NCBI GenBank assembly: GCA_022792945.1
Contig: JAAWBZ010000077.1
Location: 1-64,000 of the forward strand
DNA length: 64,000 nt
Direction of reading: 5' to 3'
From: Oscillospiraceae bacterium
GTDB taxonomy: Bacteria > Bacillota > Clostridia > Oscillospirales > Oscillospiraceae
Made by a program: the position numbers and the translations under genes. Shown piece by piece: positions 1 through 8,137 of this stretch (its first letter is position 1; each line of letters opens with the position of its first letter). The notes beneath the pieces are model-generated. The model had not been told where the DNA came from, did not search any database, and saw only the letters and a list, made by a program, of their open reading frames with translations.

Positions 1-270
1 AACCTCAAAAAGCTGGCCAGATGGAAAGCCAGACAATATCCCCAGCTCTTTCGCCCACCATATTTTGCCCCTGTTTTTATTTCCCTGCTTTTGCGGTCTG
101 CCTGGAAATTTCCAGGCAGACCTCTTTTCGACAGGCTGAAACGACCGGCCCATGGGCCGGTCGTTTTTTCGTTTCAATTTTCAAGCAGCTTGACAGCCGT
201 CGCTGAGGCCAGCAAGTACAAAAGGACCCCCGCAGACCTCTCCAGGGGCCACAGTGTACCTCCTCTTTAG
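1..270 (+). CDS. C-terminal fragment of a possible IS1182-like transposase, truncated by the window edge
   Basis: Frame 1 is open from base 1 to TAG at 268-270 (NLKKLARWKARQYPQLFRPPYFAPVF...). NLKKLA-WKA resembles the tail of IS1182-type transposases. Recognition only. Confidence 0.35.
   Translation, partial: NLKKLARWKARQYPQLFRPPYFAPVFISLLLRSAWKFPGRPLFDRLKRPAHGPVVFSFQFSSSLTAVAEASKYKRTPADLSRGHSVPPL
95..122. repeat. perfect 28-bp palindrome
   Basis: GGTCTGCCTGGAAATTTCCAGGCAGACC. Confidence 0.9.
141..169 (+). terminator. Rho-independent terminator-like 24-bp palindrome followed by a T-run
   Basis: ACGACCGGCCCATGGGCCGGTCGT then TTTTT. Confidence 0.75.
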
Positions 271-343
271 AGCCGATTTTTGTGCAAACCTCCCGGCCGG
301 CGCACCGTCACCGGGCTGCAATTATAATGAATTTCATACTCCT

Positions 344-2335
344 TTATTCTACATAGGTAAACTGATTGGACGACGAGAGCACCTCCCCATCCCGGGTGAC
401 CTGGGAGACCGACACCACGTCCAGATTCTCCAGCACCTCCCCGGGGAGCATCAGCGTCGTGGGGTTAATGCGGACCGTGCCGTTCTGCACATGACCGTTG
501 ATGGTGATCCGGCTGGCCTCAGTGAAATGCTTGCCGGTAACGTAAATCTCGTCGTGGAGATTGTCCGCCCACTGCACCGTGATGGGGAGCACGCCCATCT
601 GAAGTGCCGTAGGCTCAAAGGGCAGGTGTCCGTCGTATGCGTACTGCTGCCCGTAGAGAATGTCATATTCCAGCATCTCCAGGTCCTTCTGATAGGCGGC
701 GTTCCCCTGCCGCTCCTGGTGCAGGCGGTTCAGGACGCCCTCGTGGTATCCCAGCCGGTCCAGCACCTCTGAGAGCAGCTGATACGCCTCCAGATCCCCG
801 TCCTTCCGCTCCAGGCCGCAGTTGCTCCAGATCACATATTCGGTCTGCAGCAGCCCGCCCGCCGACAGCGCCTCCTGGGGGATGTCAAAATTCGGCAGAT
901 GGTCCCCGAAAGCCACCAGCACCGTCGGCTCAGACCGGGCCGAGAGCGCCCGGATCAGCTCGTCCAGGAAAGCGTCGGAGGCGTGGAGCTGATTGAGGTA
1001 GTATTCAAAGCCCGCCTTGGGCAGCACCGCCTCGTCCATGCCCCGGGCGGTGATGGTCTGGCCGGAGTCGATGACCTCCGTGGGGTACTTGCCGTGGGCC
1101 TGGACAGACACTGTGTAGACGAAGTCTGGTGCGTCGCTCTCGTCCAGGGCCAGGAGGATCTCCTCCGTCAGCACCGCGTCCTCCGCCCAGCCCAGGGCGT
1201 TGCGCGGCACGTGCTCCATGTACTCCACCGGCGTGAAGGTGTCAAAGCCCAAGTTTGCGTAAACCTGGTCGCGGTCGTAGAAGGTGCCCATGTGGTTGTG
1301 GATGGCGTGGGTGCGGTAGCCCGCGTTCCTGAGGATGTAGCCGTAGGACTCGCAGACATTGGACTGGAGGACCGTCTCGTAGGGATACTCCCCGGTGCCG
1401 AAGTAGTCCAGGCTCATGCCCGAGATGACCTCAAACTCGCTGTTGGCCGTCCCGCCGCCGAGGGAGGGCACCGTGAGAAAGCCCGAGGAGCACGCCCCCT
1501 TCAGCCGCGTGAACACCGGCACGGGATTCTCAGAATAGGTCACGCCCTGAAGGTAGTTGACGTCGAAAAAGGACTCCAGCTGGACCACCACAATGTTGGG
1601 CCGCTGGGGCTCCGCCGCCGCCGGCGGCGGCGACAGCTCCTCCACCACCAGGTCCACGTCCTGGGGCGAGTAATCCTCCGGCTCGCGGATGCCGCGGTCA
1701 AAGAGGCCCGTGGTGAAGCAGTAGACGAAGCCGTACTGATCGTAGGCGTCGGGGAGATTCTCCAGCTGCTTCGGTAGCAGCCCCGTGGCGGCGAACAGTG
1801 CGGTACTCCCCCACACAAACAGCGCCGCCGCCGCGCAGCCCATGCCGGCGCGCACATAGTCCACCTGCCGCTTGGGACTTCTGAGAAACGCCAGCACCAG
1901 AAGGCCCAGGGCCGCCAGCACAGCCAGGACCGCGAGGACCACCTCAAAGGGATTCAAATAAATGCTGAGAATGCTGAGCACGGAAAAGATCAGCTGAAAA
2001 TCCACCGCCGTCAGCGGCGTCACCCGGAAGCTCCCGAGCACGCAGTCCACGATGCCCAGGCCCAGCCAAACCAGGCTCACCAGCAGCACCGCGAACCGCC
2101 GCCGCCGCACCAGCCCCGTCAGGGACACCGTCAGCAGGACGATGCCCATGCCGTAGGCAAATTGCAGCGGCGCGTCCCAAAAGAACCGCACGCCGCCGGA
2201 CACCGACCGGCGGCAGAGGCTCTCCACCGCCAGCTGAAGAAAAAGCGTCAGGGCAAACGCCCCCGCCGCGGGATGGCGCTCAAAATAAGACGCCGCGGCG
2301 GACACCGCCCGCCGCAAGGCCCGAACCATCTGCAT
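344..2335 (-). CDS. LTA synthase family sulfatase-domain membrane protein with extra C-terminal domain
   Basis: N-terminal TM helices, then NIVVVQLESFFDVN, GGGTANSEFEVISG, HNHMGTFYDRD, VAFGDHLPNF, typical of LtaS-type phosphoglycerol transferases. GGAGG precedes the ATG. Confidence 0.88.
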   Translation of the reverse strand: MQMVRALRRAVSAAASYFERHPAAGAFALTLFLQLAVESLCRRSVSGGVRFFWDAPLQFAYGMGIVLLTVSLTGLVRRRRFAVLLVSLVWLGLGIVDCVLGSFRVTPLTAVDFQLIFSVLSILSIYLNPFEVVLAVLAVLAALGLLVLAFLRSPKRQVDYVRAGMGCAAAALFVWGSTALFAATGLLPKQLENLPDAYDQYGFVYCFTTGLFDRGIREPEDYSPQDVDLVVEELSPPPAAAEPQRPNIVVVQLESFFDVNYLQGVTYSENPVPVFTRLKGACSSGFLTVPSLGGGTANSEFEVISGMSLDYFGTGEYPYETVLQSNVCESYGYILRNAGYRTHAIHNHMGTFYDRDQVYANLGFDTFTPVEYMEHVPRNALGWAEDAVLTEEILLALDESDAPDFVYTVSVQAHGKYPTEVIDSGQTITARGMDEAVLPKAGFEYYLNQLHASDAFLDELIRALSARSEPTVLVAFGDHLPNFDIPQEALSAGGLLQTEYVIWSNCGLERKDGDLEAYQLLSEVLDRLGYHEGVLNRLHQERQGNAAYQKDLEMLEYDILYGQQYAYDGHLPFEPTALQMGVLPITVQWADNLHDEIYVTGKHFTEASRITINGHVQNGTVRINPTTLMLPGEVLENLDVVSVSQVTRDGEVLSSSNQFTYVE

Positions 2336-2349
2336 GCCGATTCCTCCAA

Positions 2350-2385
2350 AAGCCTCCGGTACGGTCCAAGCCGTACCGGAGGCTT
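2350..2385 (-). terminator. 15-bp stem terminator downstream of the sulfite reductase-like gene
   Basis: AAGCCTCCGGTACGG / CCGTACCGGAGGCTT with TTTT on the minus strand. Confidence 0.8.
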
Positions 2386-2389
2386 GAAC

Positions 2390-3733
2390 TCAGCAGGTCG
2401 CGCCGCCCACCAGGTGCTTTTCGGCCTGCAAAATCTCATCCCTGCGCGCCAGCAGCGCGTCGTCCAGCAGCTGGGCCTCCACGTTCTCAAAGCCCAGGCG
2501 GTCGATGGTATCGGAGAAGCGCTCGCCGGTGATCCCCTGGTCGCGGAAGAGCAGCAGCGCCTTCTCCAGCACCGCCGTGACCGCCTCCGGCGAGGTGAAA
2601 ATGGTCCGCAGCGCCTGTCCCTGGGCCACGTGCTTGCCCCAGCGGCCGCCGATATACACTCGGTAGCCGTACCGCCCGTCCTCCAGGGCGTGGAAGGGGC
2701 AGCGGCCCACACAACGACCGCAGTGGTTGCAGGCGTCGGTGTCGATGACCAGCCTGCCGTCCCGGAGCTTCGCCGCGCCGATGGGGCAGTTTTTCTCCAC
2801 GGCGCATTTCTTACAGCCGCGGCAGGCGCCGGCATCAAACTGCGGCACCCGCTGGCCCACGACGCCGAAGTCGTTGAGGTCGGGCTTGACGCAGTTGTTG
2901 GGACAGCCGCCCACGGCGATCTTGAACTTGTGGGGCAGCAGCACATCGTGCCAGCCCTGGTAGAAAGTCTCGTGGAGCTGCCGGGACAGGGCGAAGGTGT
3001 CGCACAGGCCGTACTGGCAGGTGGTACCCTTGCAGCTGACCACCGGGCGAACCTTGCTGCCGGTACCGCCGGTCTCCAGGCCGGCCTGGGCGATGCAGGC
3101 GCGGAAGGACTCGATGTTCTCGTAGGGGATGCCCTGGACCTCCAGGGTGAGGCGGGTGGTCATGGCCACCTCGCCGGCGCCGAACTTCTCGGCCGCCTCG
3201 GCGATGGCACGGCCCTCGGCGGCGGAAATCTTGCCGTTGCGGGTGAGGATGCGGCCGTTGAATTTCCGCGTCCCCTTCTGCTGCAAAAAGCCCAGGCCCT
3301 TGACCCGCTTGATCTCGGCGGCGCTGATCGGCTCCTCCCCCGCCGGGCGGAGCTGCGCCTCCAGCACGTCGCAGGCCAGCTGCACCGCCGCGAAGCACCG
3401 CTGCTCCGGCACGGCATAGCGCGGCTTCACCTCCGCGCAGAGGACGCCGCCCAGGCGCGCCTCAAAGGCCGCCTTCAGCGCCGCGCATTCCTCCTTGAAG
3501 CCCTCTGTGGCGTGGGCGCGCGTGCCGATCCGGACCGCGCCCAACACGGCCACCGCCCCCGCCAGCGCGCCGCAGACGCTCCCGCAGCCGATGCCGCCGC
3601 CAAAGCCGCCGATGAGCTTCGCGTCCCGGTCCGTCAGGCCCAGGCCCAGCGCCTCGCCGGCCGCCAGGAATACGGATTCGGCGCAGTTGTAGTCCTGCTC
3701 CAGATAGTATTTCTTCGCATAGTCTCGGATCAT
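2390..3733 (-). CDS. Fusion: C_GCAxxG_C_C family domain + nitrite/sulfite reductase-like [4Fe-4S] domain
   Basis: N-term DYNCAESVFLAAGEALG...GGGIGCGSVCGAL; C-term CKGTTCQYGLCDT, GGCPNNCVKP, CRGCKKCAVEKNCP, CNHCGRCVGRCP. Start at 3733 preceded by AAAGGAGC. Confidence 0.88.
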   Translation of the reverse strand: MIRDYAKKYYLEQDYNCAESVFLAAGEALGLGLTDRDAKLIGGFGGGIGCGSVCGALAGAVAVLGAVRIGTRAHATEGFKEECAALKAAFEARLGGVLCAEVKPRYAVPEQRCFAAVQLACDVLEAQLRPAGEEPISAAEIKRVKGLGFLQQKGTRKFNGRILTRNGKISAAEGRAIAEAAEKFGAGEVAMTTRLTLEVQGIPYENIESFRACIAQAGLETGGTGSKVRPVVSCKGTTCQYGLCDTFALSRQLHETFYQGWHDVLLPHKFKIAVGGCPNNCVKPDLNDFGVVGQRVPQFDAGACRGCKKCAVEKNCPIGAAKLRDGRLVIDTDACNHCGRCVGRCPFHALEDGRYGYRVYIGGRWGKHVAQGQALRTIFTSPEAVTAVLEKALLLFRDQGITGERFSDTIDRLGFENVEAQLLDDALLARRDEILQAEKHLVGGATC

Positions 3734-3786
3734 ATGCAGTGCTCCTTTCAACTTCCCGCGGCAGCGCCGCCTTTTCTCTTTCTGCT

Positions 3787-3815
3787 ATTATAATTGCTGA
3801 ATTCCCACTTTTCAA
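3787..3815 (-). promoter_or_regulatory. sigma-A-like promoter for the 2390-3733 gene
   Basis: Minus strand TTGAAA-N17-TATAAT. Confidence 0.65.
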
Positions 3816-3837
3816 TTGGAAATATGCAGTGTATAAT
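3809..3837 (+). promoter_or_regulatory. sigma-A-like promoter for the 3868-5553 gene
   Basis: TTTTCA-N17-TATAAT; -35 overlaps the -35 of the opposing promoter. Confidence 0.55.
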
Positions 3838-3867
3838 AAAATATCAAAAAAACCGGAGGGATCAACC

Positions 3868-5553
3868 ATGAAAACCGTAATTATCGGCGGCGTGGCCGGC
3901 GGGGCCAGCGCCGCGGCGCGTCTGCGCCGGCTGGATGAGAAGGCTGAGATCGTGCTGCTGGAGCGGGGCGCGTACATCTCCTTCGCCAACTGCGGCCTGC
4001 CCTACTACGTGGGCGGGACCATCACCGAGCAGAGCGCCCTGACGCTCCAGACCCCCGAGAGCTTCCGCCGCCGCTTCGGCATCGACGTCCGCGTCCGCTC
4101 CGAGGTCCTCGCCATCGACCGCGCGGCCAGGACCGTTGCCGTCCGCAGCCTGGATGCCGGGCGGGAATACAGCGAGTCCTATGACAAGCTGATCCTGTCC
4201 ACCGGCGCGGAGCCGCTGGTGCCGCCCATCGAGGGCGCGGACCTGCCGGGTGTCTACACCCTGCGCACCATCCCTGACGCCCTGGCCCTCCGCGGGAAGG
4301 TAGAGGCCCTGGGGCCGGGCCGGCGGGCCGTCATTGTTGGCGGCGGCTACATCGGCGTGGAGATGGCCGAAAACCTGGTCCACGCCGGCCTGGAGACCAC
4401 CATTGTGGAGATGGCCGACCACCTGATCGCGCCGCTGGACTTCGATATGGCCGCTGACGTCCACCACTACGCCCAGAATATGGGCCTCCGCCTGCGGCTG
4501 GGCACGGCCGTCACCGGCATCCGCCGCCAGGGCGAGGGGCTGTGCGTCGCCACCTCCCAGGGCGAGCTGGAGGCCGATCTGGTGCTGCTCTCCGTGGGCG
4601 TCCGGCCCGAGAGCCGCCTGGCCAGAGAGGCGGGCCTCGCCTGCAACGCCCGGGGCGGCATCCAGGTGGACTGCCACATGCAGACCTCCGACCCGGACAT
4701 CTACGCCGTGGGCGACGCGGTGGAGACCACCGATTTTCTCACCGGCGATCCCGCCATGATCCCCCTGGCCGGCCCTGCCAACCGTCAGGGGCGCGTCGCC
4801 GCCGACAGCCTCTGCGGCATCGGGGCGGCCTACACCGGGACCCAGGGCTCGGCGGTGCTCAAGCTGTTCGACATGACCGTAGCCACCACCGGCCTCAACG
4901 AGCGCACGGCCAGGGCCCGCGGCATCGACTGCGACAAGGTGTTCGTCTACGCCGCCAACCACGCCGGCTACTACCCCGGCAGCACCATGCTCTCCCTGAA
5001 GGTCCTCTTTGAGCGGGCCACCGGCAAGCTCCTGGGGGCGCAGCTGGTGGGCAGCGAGGGCGTGGACAAGCGCTGCGACGTGCTGGCCACGGCCATCCGC
5101 TTCGGAGCCACCGGCGAGGACCTGACGCGGCTGGAGCTGTGCTACGCGCCGCCCTTTGGCTCGGCCAAGGACCCGGTGAACATGGCTGGCTTCATGATCG
5201 AGAACCTGCGCGGCGGCCTGGTCAAGCAGTTCCATTGGCACGACGTCAAGGACCTGCCCCGGGACGGCAGCGTGCAGCTGCTGGACGTCCGCACCCCCGC
5301 CGAAACCGCCCGTGGCATGATCGGCGGCTTCCGCAGCATCCCCCTGGACGACCTGCGCCAGCGCCTTTCGGAGCTGGACAGAAGCAAGCCCGTCTATGTC
5401 CACTGCCACAGCGGCCTGCGCAGCTACCTGGCCTGCAGGATTCTCACCGGCGAGGGCTTCGACTGCCACAACCTGGCCGGCGGCTACCGCCTCTATCACG
5501 CCGTCGTCGGCGAGGGTACGCCCCCGGAGCGCGCCATGCCCTGTAAGAAATAG
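3868..5553 (+). CDS. FAD-dependent CoA-disulfide reductase-like oxidoreductase with C-terminal rhodanese domain
   Basis: MKTVIIGGVAGGASAAARLRRLDE, SFANCGLPYYVGG, VIVGGGYIGVEMAE, ...VQLLDVRTPAE...VYVHCHSGLRSY. GGAGGG RBS. Confidence 0.92.
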   Translation: MKTVIIGGVAGGASAAARLRRLDEKAEIVLLERGAYISFANCGLPYYVGGTITEQSALTLQTPESFRRRFGIDVRVRSEVLAIDRAARTVAVRSLDAGREYSESYDKLILSTGAEPLVPPIEGADLPGVYTLRTIPDALALRGKVEALGPGRRAVIVGGGYIGVEMAENLVHAGLETTIVEMADHLIAPLDFDMAADVHHYAQNMGLRLRLGTAVTGIRRQGEGLCVATSQGELEADLVLLSVGVRPESRLAREAGLACNARGGIQVDCHMQTSDPDIYAVGDAVETTDFLTGDPAMIPLAGPANRQGRVAADSLCGIGAAYTGTQGSAVLKLFDMTVATTGLNERTARARGIDCDKVFVYAANHAGYYPGSTMLSLKVLFERATGKLLGAQLVGSEGVDKRCDVLATAIRFGATGEDLTRLELCYAPPFGSAKDPVNMAGFMIENLRGGLVKQFHWHDVKDLPRDGSVQLLDVRTPAETARGMIGGFRSIPLDDLRQRLSELDRSKPVYVHCHSGLRSYLACRILTGEGFDCHNLAGGYRLYHAVVGEGTPPERAMPCKK

Positions 5554-5557
5554 CGCA

Positions 5558-5585
5558 AAAAGCCCCGGTTTTGACCGGGGCTTTT
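5558..5585. terminator. Bidirectional terminator
   Basis: AAAAGCCCCGGT TTTG ACCGGGGCTTTT between convergent genes. Confidence 0.85.
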
Positions 5586-5588
5586 CGC

Positions 5589-6236
<648 letters not shown>

Positions 6237-6323
6237 TTATATCAAAATTCCACGGGTTCTGGCAATCTTTTTCCGCACAGTGCAAAAAATTTGTCCGCTG
6301 GCGAAAAACCAGCCCAGCAAATC

Positions 6324-6356
6324 GGCGGCGCACAGGCCAAAGGCCCATGCGCCGCC
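6324..6356 (-). terminator. Hairpin downstream of the AbrB-like gene
   Basis: GGCGGCGCA / TGCGCCGCC with internal GGCC-AAA-GGCC. Confidence 0.5.
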
Positions 6357-6374
6357 ATTGTCAGTTTTTCTGCG

Positions 6375-6617
6375 TTACATCTTCTTCAGATTCCGGATGC
6401 ATCGGCTGCAAACGTTTTTCCCCAGATAGCTGGCTATGTCCCTGGCATCGCCGCAAAAAATGCAGGTAGGCTCGTACTTCTTCAGCACGATGTTCTGCCC
6501 ATCCACATAGATTTCTAGAGAGTCCCGCTCCACAATGTCCAACGTGCGCCGCAGCTCAATGGGCAGCACAATCCGCCCCAATTCGTCAACCTTCCTCACA
6601 ATACCCGTTGCTTTCAT
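6375..6617 (-). CDS. AbrB/MazE/SpoVT-family DNA-binding protein with C-terminal CxxC pair
   Basis: MKATGIVRKVDELGRIVLPIELRRTLDI... then CIFC...CSRC. Confidence 0.92.
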   Translation of the reverse strand: MKATGIVRKVDELGRIVLPIELRRTLDIVERDSLEIYVDGQNIVLKKYEPTCIFCGDARDIASYLGKNVCSRCIRNLKKM

Positions 6618-6664
6618 ACCATTCCTTCCTCCACCGGTCTCGTTGCTTGCATACTGACTGGTTT

Positions 6665-6694
6665 ATTGTACTGAACCGTGTCTATATTTGTCAA
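6665..6694 (-). promoter_or_regulatory. sigma-A-like promoter of the AbrB-like gene
   Basis: Minus strand TTGACA-N18-TACAAT. Confidence 0.6.
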
Positions 6695-6807
6695 TTCCCA
6701 AATTGTATCTTTTTAGTGGAAAAATTTACTATTTTATACCACATGCTTCCATAACGGAATAGCGGAGCGGACAGGCACATAGATTTTGAGGGAAAGGAAG
6801 TGACAAA

Positions 6808-7395
6808 ATGGCAATGTCCTGGATCTGGACGGGCATGGTGGCGGCGTCCATTCTGTTCTCGGTTGTGGGAGGATGCACCCGGGAGGTGTCGGCGGCGGCG
6901 CTGGAGGGCGCTGCGGCGGGGATCACGCTGTCACTGTCCCTGGCGGGGACACTGTGCCTGTGGAGCGCGCTGGTGAAGGTCATGGAACGGGGCGGCCTCA
7001 GCCGCGCCCTTTCCCGTCTCCTCTCTCCCCTGCTGCGCCGGCTCTATCCCGAGAGCAGCCGGGACGCGGCGGCTATGGAGGCCATCGCAGCCAACGTCTC
7101 GGCCAACCTTCTGGGGCTGGGCAACGCTGCTACACCCCTGGGCATCGCAGCGGTGCGGCGCATGCAGGCGCGCGCCGGCGGCGAGACAGCCAGTGACGAG
7201 ATGTGCCGCTTCATTGTCATGAACACCGCCTCCATCCAGCTGCTCCCCACTACCGTGGCCGCGGTGCGGGCCGCGGCGGGGGCCGGCGCGCCCTTTGACA
7301 TCCTGCCGGCGGTTTGGGTAACGTCGGTCTGCTCGGTGGCGGCGGGGCTCTGCGCGGCCTATGCCCTGGGGCGGGTCTGGAGGGACCGGCCATGA
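6808..7395 (+). CDS. spmA: Spore maturation protein A
   Basis: SpmA-like membrane protein (ANLLGLGNAATPLGI, MNTASIQLLPTTVAAVR), overlapping an SpmB-like gene. Confidence 0.88.
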   Translation: MAMSWIWTGMVAASILFSVVGGCTREVSAAALEGAAAGITLSLSLAGTLCLWSALVKVMERGGLSRALSRLLSPLLRRLYPESSRDAAAMEAIAANVSANLLGLGNAATPLGIAAVRRMQARAGGETASDEMCRFIVMNTASIQLLPTTVAAVRAAAGAGAPFDILPAVWVTSVCSVAAGLCAAYALGRVWRDRP

Positions 7396-7901
7396 CGGAG
7401 CTGATGATCCCGCTGTTCATGGTCCTGGTGTCCCTGACGGCCCTGCGGCGGCGGCAGGACGTCTACGCGGCCCTGCTGGAGGGCGGTGCGGAGGGGCTGC
7501 GGATTCTCCTGTCCATCGTGCCGGCGCTGGTGCTGCTGCTGACGGCGGTACACATGCTGCGGGCCTCGGGGGCCATCAACGCCCTCTCGGCGCTGCTCTC
7601 GCCGCTGTTCCAGGCGCTGGGCATCCCGCCGGAGACGGCCCCCCTGGTGCTCATCCGCCCCATCAGCGGCAGCGCCGCCCTGGCCGTGGGCACCGACCTG
7701 ATCGCCGCTTACGGGGCGGACTCCCCCATCGGGCGCACTGCCGCCATCATGCTGGGCTCCACCGAGACCACCTTTTACACCATCAGCGTCTACTTCGGCG
7801 CCAGCGGCATCCGAAAGACCCGCTACGCCATTCCGGCGGCGCTGATCGCCGACCTGACGGGCTTTTTCGTCGCGTCCCTCACAGCAAAGCTCTTTTCCTG
7901 A
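7392..7901 (+). CDS. spmB: Spore maturation protein B
   Basis: RPISGSAALAVGTDLI, LGSTETTFYTISVYFG; ATGA overlap with spmA. Confidence 0.9.
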   Translation: MTELMIPLFMVLVSLTALRRRQDVYAALLEGGAEGLRILLSIVPALVLLLTAVHMLRASGAINALSALLSPLFQALGIPPETAPLVLIRPISGSAALAVGTDLIAAYGADSPIGRTAAIMLGSTETTFYTISVYFGASGIRKTRYAIPAALIADLTGFFVASLTAKLFS

Positions 7902-7905
7902 TACT

Positions 7906-8031
7906 GCCCTTCCATAGAAAACAGATATTTTCTTCTATGGAAGGGCCGCCGCCTATGGCGGCTCACATTTGCGCCGAGGCGCAAATGACGTCTCATAAAA
8001 CTTCAACGCGCCTGCGGCGCTAGAAAAAGTT
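7906..8031. repeat. Tandem array of four hairpins/inverted repeats
   Basis: CCCTTCCATAGAA/TTCTATGGAAGGG (7907-7945); GCCGCC-TAT-GGCGGC (7948-7962); CATTTGCGCC-GA-GGCGCAAATG (7966-7987); AACTT..GCGCC-TGC-GGCGC..AAGTT (7999-8031). Confidence 0.7.
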
Positions 8032-8073
8032 GACAAGTCTACTTTTTCATGCAGTTTAGTATGATGGAAAGTC

Positions 8074-8102
8074 TGTACATTTCTCTAAAAATTTGGTATG
8101 AT
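8074..8102 (+). promoter_or_regulatory. sigma-A-like promoter of argS
   Basis: TGTACA-N17-TATGAT. Confidence 0.5.
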
Positions 8103-8137
8103 AAGGGTGTATCCTAGATTGAAAGGAATCCTCCCTT

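Noticed and set aside
2162-3793. 543-aa plus-strand ORF
   Set aside because: Antisense to the sulfite reductase-like fusion gene, whose Fe-S motifs are unambiguous.
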